Below are positions 11,706-23,146 of a DNA stretch of 64,000 nucleotides, piece after piece. The stretch spans positions 61,573 to 125,572 of the forward strand of contig NW_026614728.1 in the NCBI RefSeq assembly GCF_030052815.1. Reading direction: 5' to 3'. Source of the DNA: Hevea brasiliensis (taxonomy: Eukaryota > Streptophyta > Magnoliopsida > Malpighiales > Euphorbiaceae). The notes under the pieces are model-generated. The model saw only the letters and a program-made list of their open reading frames with translations, was not told where the DNA came from and made no database searches. The position numbers were made by a program, and so were the translations under genes. How positions within the stretch are numbered: the first letter of the stretch is position 1; every line of letters begins with the position of its first letter.

Positions 11706-11740
11706 CAAAGAATAAAAGTCATTCTTTGAGACGATGTCTC
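11706..11740 (-). other. Twin-hairpin motif in D2 3' LTR, variant stem
   Basis: CAAAGAAT (11706-11713) pairs with ATTCTTTG (11721-11728) and GAGAC pairs with GTCTC (11728-11740). The partner LTR has GCGACAGC with GCTATCGC at the same place, so the first stem was replaced by a different complementary pair. Confidence 0.55.
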
Positions 11741-11996
11741 GGTGGTGCACAACATTAACCAAATACAATTTAAATCATAATTCATAAATCATATAAATAG
11801 TGGATACTTAAAACCATAGTTAATTTCAAGACAATAATGTCATAAGGAATTTAACACAATATTACAATAAATCTCAGTAATCAAAACATAGCTAACTTCA
11901 AAAGACAGTGAATTTCAATAAGAATTTAAACTCATTTTACAATCTTACAATATGCATCAATAAATCACACACAGCTTTAATCATGTTCCCAAGTTC

Positions 11997-12066
11997 AATT
12001 CATCCCAAAAGCCGATGGCCAATGAGGTATTTAATTCATCCCAAAAGTCAATGACTAATGAGGAAT
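11997..12066. repeat. 36-bp tandem repeat in a family D LTR
   Basis: AATTCATCCCAAAAG recurs at 11997 and 12033 with diverged tails. A third, looser copy (AATTCATCCCACTAG) starts at 12151. The same spacing is seen in the other LTR at 20399 and 20435. Confidence 0.75.
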
Positions 12067-14693
12067 AACACAGCTAGCATATATATGAGTACTCAGTCTA
12101 TTCGTCCTCAACAGGCACACACCTCAACACTTCAGCCAGAGAGGGAATTCAATTCATCCCACTAGACAAGCTAGCGAGGAATACAATCAATGTACATGAT
12201 AGCTGTGGTTTCAAACCAATTACAGTGCTTTTCAATCAATAAGTATCCATCAAATATCTTTCAAACCATTTTTCACAATTTCACAACTTAAAACAATAAT
12301 ATGCAAATAGTCATAATTTATTTCAATTAAAAATAATTCAAAAGAAATAGCTGTTGTGCACAAACCTTTGATAATTGTCTCCTAGTTTGGACTCAGTGTT
12401 TCCTTCCCTTTTCCTGAGTCTTTGGTAACTGAGAAACACAATTTGAAGTGTTTCAGTACTAAATTAAACTGTCTCTAACGATAATGTTCGATAAGTAATT
12501 CACTGAAGGCTATTATTTGCTCAATCACCTAATATACCAACCCTCGATGCATTTTAGGTAAATTAGGTTTTAGTGCCATTAATATGTCACATTCGATAGG
12601 GTTTTAGAGTTGGTACGTTTTACCAAACTCATTTCCTTGTTTAGTGATTTTTAATGCAACTTGCTGGATTCCGGGATACTAGTTTGACCTAGACAGACGA
12701 CCTAGTTCCCTCGGTTTTCGGGTTTCAGTCAAAACTACAAACTTGTAGATCTATGTCTTATGGAATATGGGGCAAAATTTTAGGTCATTCTGAGTTAAGT
12801 AGACCAAGTTGTGGTCATTATACTATTGCTGGTCAAATGGCATCAATTTAGGTCAATTTTAGGTCAATTTGGTCAACTTTGGTTCGGCCAGTTTTTGGAC
12901 CCGAACTTGTGCAAGCTGTTTGACTTGCTTATGTTCATTTCTGGGCTTTGGTGTCTTCATAAGACTTGTAGGTATGGGTCTTAACTATTCATGGTTAAAA
13001 TTTCAAGTCAATTGGACCTGTTTTGAGTGAGTTATGGTCTAAACACTAACTGCTGCCCAATTAGCAAATTTTCAGGTCTCAATTGCACCTAATCCGAATT
13101 GGTCATTTTTTATATCACCTTGCAAGCAGAATTTTGGTATGCTTTCTCAATGAAAGTTGGCACATTTTGTGCCTAGTTTCACCTCCAATTGGTCTCATAC
13201 CAATTGAGGTTACACATTTAAAGTTATAGGTTAAAATGCATACTACCTTAATCACATTGCTTAAACATACATCAATCACACACTTACATTACTATATGTT
13301 CACTTCCCTTACCAAAACCATATTCCACTTTACATTAACATCACTTTGGGCAGATTACAAACATCCTTAATACACCAATTAAAACTCACATTTACAAAGT
13401 CTAAGTACAATCACATATACACCTAAACCTTACTAGTTCTTACATACACTTTACACAATCAATCTATATACATATCCATCAACCTTAATGTCAATATTTC
13501 TGCCAACACCTTCATGAACACATACATTTATCCAAGAATCCCAAGGCTGCCGAAAAGCTTCCTCAACACCAAAGTGTCCTACAATTCATCAATTTCCATT
13601 CCAAGTGCAAAATTCACCATATACATATGGAATAATTTACTAGGGCATTAAATCACCATAACCAACATAATTTCTCATCAAATATATGCACAAAAATTTC
13701 ATCAAATACATAACTCCATGGCTGTCCAAAATGGACATCTCAATAACTCTTCAAACTTGAAAATTTTCTTCACAAAACCAACACCCATAACATGAACACA
13801 AAGTTTAACAAAGCAATCTTCCAAAAACTTGCCAAACTTTGATTAAACTTCTTGATGTTGGTATCAAACTCTTCCTTGTGATGTGGGGATAAAAATTAAT
13901 TAAGACAAGTAAGGAGAACTTAGCTTGAAAATGGGTGGAGTGTGGCATGGAAGTGGGCGGCCATGGGAGGATTTTAGAGAACTTGTTTCGGCATGGTGAT
14001 TCCCAAGCTTGAAGATGAAGTTTGAGTGGGAGTAATCTACCCACATATGAGTATATTTAATCCATTTTATAATTGTTAGTGGTCCACTCACTCAAATTAT
14101 TCATATTATAAACTTAACTCCCACTTATTCCACATTTAACCTTTAATTTTTTGTTATTTACTTTAGGTACCACCAAATTAATTTTTCATTTTATTTTCTA
14201 AGTATAATATTATTTATTTTTAATGGACATTTAGGTCAAAAGACAATTCGGGATGTCAAATGACCATAATGCCCTGTTCGGGTTGCATTCCCGATTTTTC
14301 GGTAACACCGGGTTTTGTCTGTTTTTCGATTTCTCACTTTTCTTTGTACTAATTATTTAATTTTTCTTTGATCTTTCTAATGATATTTATTCTTCAATAA
14401 GGGTCTATTTAAGTCCTAAAAATGTTTTCCAGGGTTCCTCGCAGTCCAGGGCTAGTCAACGGTCCACGCCGTGACTTCCCGGTGCGGTCACCCATCGCTA
14501 GGGTTCTCGGCTCGCTTAACTTGATTACCTTTCTTTGCTATTATTTTTCCTTTGTTTTTCTTGTATTTTCTTTTCTTTTATTTCATTATTTTATGTCTCC
14601 TCACTCATATTGAAGTGTAGTTCTAGGCATCCTAGATGTCCGACAACATCAGTCACCGGAGCCAGAGCGCACAACCGAACTTAGGGTGTTACA

Positions 14694-14708
14694 ATTCTCC
14701 CCCTTAAA
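14694..14708 (-). promoter_or_regulatory. D2 polypurine tract
   Basis: The minus strand reads TTTAAGGGGGAGAAT directly before the 3' LTR. Confidence 0.85.
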
Positions 14709-14743
14709 TAAATTTTGTCTCAAATTTTACCCAGCATTAGTGT

Positions 14744-16135
14744 CACGAATAGTGTGGGTGTTGTCTCCTCATATCCTCTTCACGTTCCCAAGTAGCTTCT
14801 TGGCACGAATGATGGTTCCACAAAGACTTTAACCAGTGTGTATCTGTTTGTTCTCACCGCTTCACCTCATAAGCGAATTTTTATGGGTTCTTCCTCATAT
14901 GAGAGGTCTGGATTTACTTCAATCTCTTCAACTGATAGTACATGAGATGGGTCAGATCTGTACCTCCTTAACATGGACACATGGAAGACACTGTGTATCC
15001 TTGCTAGCTCTAGACGTAATGCCAACCGATATGCGGAGGACCCACTCTTTCCGAACCTCATATGGTCCGATGAAACGAGGACTCGCTTTCCCTTTCTCGC
15101 CAAATCTCATAATCCTCTTCCAAGGAGAAACTTTGAGGAATACCTTATCACCCATCGCGTACTCAATATCTCTTCTTTTCGGATCAACATAGGACTTGAC
15201 GGTCTGATGCAGCTTTGAGTCTATCTCTAATCAATCTAATCTTTTCCTCTGTCTGCTGGATAATTTCTGGCCCAATCATCTTCCTTTCATCTACCTCATC
15301 CCAACATAGGGGAGTTCTGCACTTCCTGCCATAAAATGCTTCATATGGAGGCATCCCAATGCTTGATTGGTAGCTGTTGTTATAAGCAAACTCAATCAAA
15401 GGCAAGTGTGTATCCCAACTACCTTCAAATTCAATCACACAAGCCTGTAGCATATCCTCCAATATCTGAATAACCCTTTCAGACTGGCCATCTATCTGTG
15501 GGTGGAATGTTGTGCTGAAGTTCAATCTAGTTCCTAGGGCTCTCTGAAGACTACCCTGAATCTAAAAGTGAACCTAGGATCTCTGGACACAATTGATACT
15601 GGCACTCCATGCAATTTTACAATCTCATATATGTACAATCGGCCAATCTTTCCGGGCTATAGTCCATCCGAATCGCAAAAAGTGAGACTTGGTCAATCAC
15701 AACTATAACCCATACCGCATCATGACTACTCTGTGTCCTTGGAAGTCCTGTAAGAAAATCCATAGTTATTCGCTCCCATTTCCACTGCATGCGACAAAGG
15801 ATGTAACAAACCAGTGGAACTTGATGTTACGCCTTTACTTGTCGACAAGTTAGGCATTTGGAAACAAATTCAGCTATATCTCTTTTCATACCCATCCACC
15901 AGTAATGCTCTTTCAGCCCTCTGTACATTTTAGTTCCACCAGGGTGCATAGCAAATGAAGACTCATGTGCTTCCTTCATAATGATCTGTCTCAATTCCAC
16001 ATCACTAGGAACGCACATTCTGCCCTGATGTAACAATAAACCATCATCTCTCACAGAGAATTCAAGTTTCTTGCCCTGCTGGACTTCTTTCAACCGATAC
16101 TTTTCATCACTCTGGCGACCATTCGACCTGGTCAA
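14744..16135 (-). pseudogene. D2 integrase with chromodomain-like tail, broken
   Basis: Integrase inserts the cDNA into chromatin. Reading on the minus strand, the HHCC zinc region is intact at 16135-15827 (EAHESSFAMHPGG, then CLTC). The catalytic core is frameshifted and damaged across about 15826-15526. A piece at 15525-15184 keeps DGQSERVIQ, with the third acidic catalytic residue, and EFAYNNSYQSS. The C-terminal part at 15155-14867 keeps FIGPYEV (GPY/F module) and MLRRY in two frames. A chromodomain-like ATWE block follows out of frame near 14790. Unlike element B, there is no insert after DGQSERVIQ. The protein would not be functional. Confidence 0.85.
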
Positions 16136-16165
16136 TCAACACTGTACATGCCATGCAACTCTTTG

Positions 16166-16927
16166 TCATCCCTCATCATCAATCTCTAAACTAGCATGCT
16201 GTGCTTTCAACTCATATACCATGGACATGGGAGAAACTCTGAGACTTGCCATAGTCTTGCGACTTAAGGCGTCAGCCACAACATTTGCTTTTCCTGGCTG
16301 ATAGTCTATTAAGCAATCATAATCTTTGATGAGTTCCAACCATCTCCTCTGCCTCAAATTCAATTCCTTCTAGGTGCCTAAGTACTTCAAGCTCTTGTGA
16401 TCTGTGTAAATGTAACATTTCTCCCCATATAAATAGTGTCTCTAGATCTTCAGAGCAAAAACAATAGCTGCTAACTCTAGGTCATGTGTTGGTAGTTCCT
16501 CTCATGCGGTTTTAGCTGGCGTGATGCATAAGCAATGACATTCCGATCTTGCATCAGTACACAGCCTAGCCCATTGTGAGAAGCATCACTATAAACTGTG
16601 TATTCTTTACCCGGAGTAGGTAAAGTGAGGACTAGAGCTTCAATAAAACACCTCTTCAACTCATCAAAACTTTGTTGGCATTTATCTGTCCACTGAAATT
16701 TCACATCTTTCCGAAGCAGTTTGGTCAGTGGAGAAGATAACTTATAAAACCCCTTCACAACCCGACGGCAATCTCCAGCTAAACCCGAGCTGCGAATTTA
16801 CGTGATGTTCTGGCGACTTCCAATTAAGGATAGCTTCTACCTTGCTGGAATCTACCTTGATCCCTTCAGCTGACACAACATGTCCCAAAAAGGAGATTTC
16901 TTTCAGCCAAAATTCACACTTCGACAA
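16166..16927 (-). pseudogene. D2 RT thumb/connection and RNase H, broken
   Basis: RNase H degrades the RNA strand during reverse transcription. The piece at 16927-16742 has [11 protein letters not shown] of the RT thumb region, then a frameshift. The piece at 16758-16477 carries [15 protein letters not shown], the first RNase H acidic motif, and ends early. The piece at 16363-16166 carries LRQRRWLE and VVADALSRK, the C-terminal RNase H block. The order is that of Ty3/gypsy pol. At least two frame changes separate the pieces. Confidence 0.85.
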
Positions 16928-16950
16928 TTTGGCGTATAGCTGTTTCTCCC

Positions 16951-17361
16951 TTAAAGTCTGCAGTACAATCCGTAGATGTCTGTCATGCTCCTCTGCAAAA
17001 TGTCATCAATAAACACCACCACAAATTGATCAAGATATGGTCTGAAGATAGTGTTCATCAGATCCATGAAAGCAGCTGGAGCATTTGTCAACCCGAATGG
17101 CATTACTAGAAACTCATAGTGGCCATACCGAGTTCTGAAAGCAGTTTTTGGAATACTCTGCTCTTGCACCTTCAACTGATAATAACCAGATCGCAAATCA
17201 ATTTTGGAGAATACAGCTGCACCCTTCAACTGATCAAACAAATCATCAATGCGAGGCAATGGATATCTGTTCTTTATTGTCACCTTATTCAACTGCCGGT
17301 AGTCAATGCACAAGCGGAGAGTACCATCCTTCTTCTTAACAAACAACACTGGTGCTCCCAA
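16951..17361 (-). pseudogene. D2 reverse transcriptase palm
   Basis: The frame contains [44 protein letters not shown] and [10 protein letters not shown], the FIDD form of the RT catalytic box usual in chromoviruses. It is out of frame with the protease side (break near 17350-17361) and loses frame after FIDDIL. It is colinear with 29050-29450 and 50370-50750. Confidence 0.9.
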
Positions 17362-18485
17362 GGTGACACACTAGGGCGGATGAAGCCCTTTTCAAGTAGT
17401 TCTTGCATCTGTATCTTCAACTCCTTCAACTCTGCTGGTGCCATTCTGTATGGCGTTATGGAGATTGGATCCACACCAGGCATAACATTAATTTCAAACT
17501 GCACTTCTCTTTCCGGAGGTAATCCTGGCAATTCATCAGGAAACACATCTGGAAAGTCATATACTGTAGGGATGTCCTTCAATGCTGGACTCCCCACTTG
17601 GGTGTCTACCACATGTGCCAAGTAGGCTTCACACCCCTTTCTGATCATTTTTCTGGCTAGTGCAGCCGAAATGATGTTTGATGGCAATAACTGCCTCTCC
17701 CCCTGTATTACCACATCACTATACTGAGGAAGGCCAAAAGTGACTGTCTTCAGCCTACAGTCAATCATGGCATGATGCCTAGCTAACCAATCCATGCCCA
17801 AGATGATATCATAATCTCTGAAGGGCATTTCAATGAGATCGGACAGAAAAGTGTGTCCTTGGATCACCAAAGGACAATCTCTATACATCCTATTAACCCT
17901 GACTTCCTGTCCTAGTGGACTTGTTACTAGCACCTCAAAGTCCATTTTTGTACATGGAACAGCAATGCAATCAATGATGCTAGCACTCACATAAGAATGG
18001 GTAGAGCCCGGATCAAATAACACAAACACATTTTGGTTAAAAGTTGAGAAGGTACCAGCCACAACATCAGATGTCTCGGCCTCTTCCCTCTGTCTCATTG
18101 CATACATTCTGATTGGAGCACTGTCTTGCTCTGATTGTTTCACTGTGCCTTGGCTGCCTGCTGGGTTACCTCTACCCCTGCCTCTACCTCTGCTGGGTGG
18201 TTGTGAACTTCTAGTGACAGGGCTCTGAACTGACCCTTCTGCAGTAGTAGGAGGTGGTCCAACTCTGCGACTACTGGTGCAATCCTTGGCAAAGTGTCCT
18301 GTGCCTCCACAGTTATAACAGGCTCCAATAGCCTTATAGCATATACCACTATGATTTTTTTCCACAAGTTTCACATTGGTGGGGAGGGTAGGAACTTCTG
18401 GTACTCTGCTGACCAGATAGGGGAGGTCTCTGTCCTGAATATCTTCCCCTACCAGATTTCTTGCCACCTCTGCCATGTCCCCCAT
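17346..18485 (-). pseudogene. D2 gag C-terminus, zinc knuckle, protease and RT start
   Basis: This is the longest open frame of the element, about 380 residues. It holds a CCHC zinc knuckle (CYNCGGTGHFAKDC, about residue 57), an Arg/Gly-rich stretch, and a retroviral-type aspartic protease with DPGSTHS (about residue 157) and ILGMDWL. The RT entry follows ([32 protein letters not shown]). It ends by a single-base frameshift just before the RT palm. The zinc knuckle packages RNA and the protease processes the polyprotein. Gag upstream is in separate frames. Confidence 0.9.
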
Positions 18486-19312
18486 AGTTCTTCCTCTTCC
18501 CGGATGACCACTGGAACTCTATTCTCTACCGACTTTCCCTCTTTATCTGTCTTCTCGATTTCTTTTTCTCAGAGCGTCTCAAACTCAATTCTTTCCAACT
18601 CTAGGGCTTGAGAAATAAGTTCGGAGAAGTTAGTGTGTTTGAAGCCGACTACTTGTACTCGACACGGGCTTCCCAGTTTCAAACCTCTTGCATCTCTCCC
18701 TGCTGGTAGAGAGTAAACTCACTGCATAATGGCTAAGGCGGGAAAATTCTCTTTCATACTCAGCCACTGATCTGCCCCCCTGTTTCAGACTTAGGAACTC
18801 TTGCAGCTTCTGGTCTACATAAGCATTAGGGACATATTTCTATCTGAATTCCCTGAGAAAGTCATTCCAGATTAACACTGCAGGTTCTATCAGACTGTGG
18901 GGAATGGTTTTCCACCAATCATAAGCATCCCCCTGTAACAAAGACACTGAGTATTCAAATCTGAGCTCCTCTGTGCAATGCAGTTTCTTGAATACCCTAT
19001 CCATCCTCTCTAACCACTGTTCAGCTTCTAGAGGATCTACTGTCCCTTTAAACTCTGTAGCTCCATACTTCATCAATTTATCATACTGCCTGGTAGGAGA
19101 CTGTGGTTGTACCACTGGTGTCTGTATTGGGACTTGAGTAGGTACATTGCCAGCCATTTGTTGGAACATTGCAGCCATCTCTTTGGCGAACCGAGCAGAA
19201 ACTACTGATGTGCAGTGGTCTTCTTTGAACCACTAACATTTTGTAGGCCTGGGGCATCCCCTTGCACCTCAGCCTCTATAGATTGATCGACTGAACGATC
19301 ACCCTCTTCCAT
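18486..19312 (-). pseudogene. D2 gag N-terminal and capsid region, broken
   Basis: The likely start is the ATG at 19312-19310 (MEEGDRSVDQ). The frame meets a TAG at 19204-19202. A second open piece at 19178-18840 has FQQMAGNVP, a retrotransposon gag block (TEFKGTVDPLEAEQWLERM) and DAYDWWKTIPHSL, then a stop. Downstream fragments down to about 18600 (KLQEFLSLKQG, ELISQALELERIE) are in other frames. Matches the gag of element A at 27239-27860. Confidence 0.85.
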
Positions 19313-19482
19313 ATTCAATGCGAGGATTTTAGATCTCCTGAACAAATAACACAAGGATATTTCCTCCCGTTAGTGCATATTTATAAAGTAATGTACTGTA
19401 TGTATCAAACAATGATATTGAGCAGTTGTACTTTGTAGAAAGAATATTCAAATAACATGTGAAAACAGGATTTAAAAACTTT

Positions 19483-19494
19483 GCTCTGATACCA
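19483..19494 (-). promoter_or_regulatory. D2 primer-binding site (initiator tRNA-Met)
   Basis: The minus strand reads TGGTATCAGAGC, eight bases after the 5' LTR end, preceded by TTTTAG. Confidence 0.9.
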
Positions 19495-19502
19495 CTAAAA
19501 CA

Positions 19503-22500
19503 TGTCACACCCTACCCCTCTGTAAGGCATAACATGATCCCGTAGTATACCTAATGAATTACCCACTCCGTCTACTGATAATCCATTAAATACACTACAA
19601 GGGATTTTAAAACTTTTCTTACTTCTTTTACAGTGGTGAGCACTAATTACAGGTGTCAAAAACCTTTTTGAATTGCAGTGATAGAACTAACACATTTGAA
19701 TTATTTGGAAATTTCTGTAAAAATTTTGGCAGAGTGCCATCTGTATTTTGGATAAAACAGTTCTTCAGAAAACCTGCAAAGAGCACTTCAATAGATTTCC
19801 AAATCTCAACTCCAACACATTTCTCAATACAACACATTTCTCAACTCAAATCCACAGTAATTTTTCAAAGACTGAGATAAAAGAAATATAATATAATTTT
19901 TTACAAGCCAAAATAACACATAATTATTTTACAACTTAAATGTACAATTTGAATTTACAACTGCTCAAAACCGAAACAATATGTACATACAGTGGTCATA
20001 CATTACAGTACAAAATGCAAAATGTTGGTATACTCGATATACCCGGTAGTCTCTCGCTGGAGGTACTAGCAGCCTAGTCTGCTGCCCTGTCTGTCTGTCT
20101 ACCAGCGACAGCAATAAAAAGCTATCGCTGAGACGATGTCTCAGTGGTGCACAACATTAACCAAATACAATTTAAATCACAATTCATAAATCATATTAAT
20201 AGTGGATACTTAAAACCATAGTTAATTTCAAGACAATAATGTCATAAGGAATTTAACACAATATTACAATAAATCTCAGTAATCAAAACATAGCTAACTT
20301 CAAAAGACAGTGAATGTCAATAAGAATTTAAACTCATTTTACAATCTTACAATATGCATCAATAAATCACACACAGCTTTAATCATGTTCCCAAGTTCAA
20401 TTCATCCCAAAAGCCGATGGCCAATGAGGTATTCAATTCATCCCAAAAGTCAATGACTAATGAGGAATAACACAGCTAGCTAGCGAAAATATGAGTACTC
20501 ATTCTATTCATCCTCAACAGACACACACCTCAACACTTCAGCTAGAGAGGGAATTCAATTCATCCCACTAGACAAGCTAGCGAGGAATACAATCAATGTA
20601 CATGATAGCTGTGGTTTCAAACTAATTACAGTGCTTTTCAATCAATAAGTATCCATCAAATATCTTTCAAACCATTTTTCACAATTTCACAACTTAAAAC
20701 AATAATATGCAAATAGTCATAATTTATTTCAATTGAAAATAATTCAAAAAAAATAGCTGTTGTGCACAAACCTCGATAATCGTCTCTGGTCCGACTCAGT
20801 GTTTCCTTCCCTTTTCACGAGTCTTTGGTAGCGAGAAACACAATTTGAAGTGTTTCAAGACTAAATTAAAAGTTCTCTAACGATAATGTTCGATAAGTAA
20901 TTCACTGAAGGCTATTATTTGCTCAATCACCTAATATACCGACCCTCGATGCGTTTTAGGTAAATTAGGTTTTAGTGTCATTAATATGTCACATTCGATA
21001 GGGTTTTAGGGTTGGTACGTTTTACCAAACTCATTTCCTTGTTTAGTGCATTTTAATGCAACTTGCTGGATTCCGGGATACTAGTTTGACCTAGACGGAC
21101 GACCTAGTTCCCTCAGTTTTCGGGTTTCGGTCAAAACTACAAACTTGTAGATCTATGTCTTACGGAACGCGGGGCAAAATTTTAGGTCATTCTGAGTTAA
21201 GTAGACCAAGTTGTGGTCATTATACTATTGCTGGTCAAATGGCATCAATTTAGGTCAATTTTAGGTCAATGTGGTCAACTTTGGTTCGGCCAGTTTTTGG
21301 ACCCGAACTTGTGCAAGCTGTTTGACTTGCTTATGGTCATTTCTGGGCTTTGGTGTCTTCATAAGACTTGTAGGTATGGGTCTTAACTATTCATGGTTAA
21401 AATTTCAGGTCAATTGGACCTGTTTTGAGTGAGTTATGGCCTAAACACTAACTGCTGCCCAATTGGCAAATTTTCAGGTCTCAATTGCACCTAATCCGAA
21501 TTGGTCATTTTTCATATCACCTTGCAAGCAGAATTTTGGTATGCTTTCTGAATGGAAGTTGGCACATTTTGTGCCTAGTTTCACCTCCAATTGGTCTCAT
21601 ACCAATTGAGGTTACACATTTAAAGTTATAGGTTAAAATGCATACTGCCTTAATCACATTGCTTAAACATACATCAATCACACACTTACATTACTATATG
21701 TTCACTTCCCTTACCAATTATGTTTTGGTTCATTACCAAAACCATATTCCACTTTACATTAACATCACTTTGGGCAGATTACAAACATCCTTAATACACC
21801 AATTAAAACTCACATTTACAAAGTCTAAGTACAATCACATATACACCTAAACCTTACTAGTTCTTACGTACACTTTACACAATCAATCTATATACATATC
21901 CATCAACCTTAATGTCAATATTTCTGCCAACACCTTCATGAACACATACATTTGTCCAAGAATCCCAAGGCTGCCGAAAAGCTTCCTCAACACCAAAGTG
22001 TCCTACAATTCATCTATTTCCATTCCAAGTGCAAAATTCACCATATACATATGGAATAATTTACTAGGACATTAAATCACCATAACCAACATAATTTCTC
22101 ATCAAATATATGCACAAATATTTCATCAAATACATAACTCCATGGCTGTCCAAAATGGACATCTCAATAACTCTTCAAACTTGAAAATTTTCTTCACAAA
22201 ACCAACACCCATAACATGAACACAAAGTTTAACAAAGCAATCTTCCAAAATACAAACTTACCTTTATGGTTGGAACTTGCCAAACTTTGATTAAACTTCT
22301 TAATGTTGATATCAAACTCTTCCTTGTGATGTGGGGATAAAAATTAATTAAGACAAGTAAGGAGAACTTAGCTTGAAAATGGGTGGAGTGTGGCATGGAA
22401 GTGGGCGGCCATGGGAGGATTTTGGAGAACTTGTTTCGGCATGGTGATTCCCAAGCTTGAAGATGAAGTTTGAGTGGGAGTAATCTGCCCACTTATGAGT

Positions 22501-23146
22501 ATATTTAATCCATTTTATAATTGTTAGTGGTCCACTCACTCAAATTATTCATATTATAAACTTAACTCCCACTTATTCCACATTTAACCTTTAATTTTTT
22601 GTTATTTACTTTAGGTACCACCAAATTAATTTTTCATTTTATTTTCTAAGTGTAATATTATTTATTTTTAATGGACATTTAGGTCAAAAGACAATTCGGG
22701 ATGTCAAATGACCATAATGCCCCTGTTCGTGTTGCATTCCCGATTTTTCAGTAACACCGGGTTTTGTCTGTTTTTCGATTTCTCACTTTTCTTTGTACTA
22801 ATTATTTAATTTTTCTTTGATCTTACTAATGATATTTATTCTTCAATAAGGGTCTATTTAAGTCCTAAAAATGTTTTCCAGGGTTCCCCGCAGTCCAGGG
22901 CCAGTCAACGGTCCACGCCGTGACTTCCCGGTGCGGTCACCCATCGCTAGGGTTCCCGGCTCGCTTAACTTGATTACATTTCTTTGCTATTATTTTTCCT
23001 TTGTTTTTCTTGTATTTTATTTTCTTTTATTTCATTATTTTATGTCTCCTCACTCATATTGAAGTGTAGTTCTAGGCATCCTAGCTGTCCGGACAACACT
23101 GGTCACCGGAGCAGCAGAACGCACTACCGAACTTAGGGGTGTTACA
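19503..23146 (-). repeat. D2 5' LTR
   Basis: TGTCACACCC...GGTGTTACA on the + strand, 3644 bp, next to the primer-binding site. Very similar to 11106-14693. It holds 22-23 bp extra at about 21715 and 22250, the first flanked by a TTACCA microrepeat. Twin hairpins lie at 20105-20144 and a TATA-like box near 22510-22520 (minus strand). Confidence 0.9.
20105..20144 (-). other. Twin-hairpin motif in D2 5' LTR
   Basis: GCGACAGC (20105-20112) pairs with GCTATCGC (20121-20128; seven of eight positions pair). CTGAGAC pairs perfectly with GTCTCAG (20128-20144). Compared with LTR D1 and the solo LTR, hairpin 1 has GAC/GTC instead of GTA/TAC, so both sides of the stem have changed together. Confidence 0.65.

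Larger units (their letters stand above)
11106..14693 (-). repeat. D2 3' LTR
   Basis: TGTCACACCC...GGGTGTTACA on the + strand, 3588 bp. The right end abuts a polypurine tract, so this is the 3' LTR of a minus-strand element. A TATA-like box lies near 14060-14070 (minus strand TTATAAAATGG). A 36-bp repeat lies at 11997-12066. Hairpin 2 of the twin-hairpin motif is altered in this copy. Confidence 0.9.
11106..23146 (-). mobile_element. Full-length family D chromovirus-type retrotransposon (D2), gag-pol degenerate
   Basis: Two LTRs (11106-14693 and 19503-23146) flank a 4.8-kb interior with polypurine tract, pol and gag pieces and primer-binding site in minus-strand order. A perfect 5-bp TSD, TTCAG, is at 11101-11105 and 23147-23151. 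The insertion splits a solo LTR of a related family, inside its GTGTTTCAG|TACT sequence. The interior carries frameshifts and stops in gag, RT, RNase H and integrase, so the copy cannot be autonomous. The two LTRs are very similar by eye but differ by indels of about 22 bp and by clustered differences around CAG/CTG. Confidence 0.92.

Noticed and set aside
14836..15218. Overlapping open frames on both strands near 14.8-15.2 kb
   Set aside because: Only the minus strand carries the GPY/F and MLRRY motifs; the + frames are antisense shadows.
17119..17625. 168-codon + strand open frame
   Set aside because: It is the antisense of the D2 protease/RT region.
19483..19494. tRNA-like TGGTATCAGAGC sequences
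   Set aside because: They are primer-binding sites next to LTRs; no cloverleaf surrounds them.
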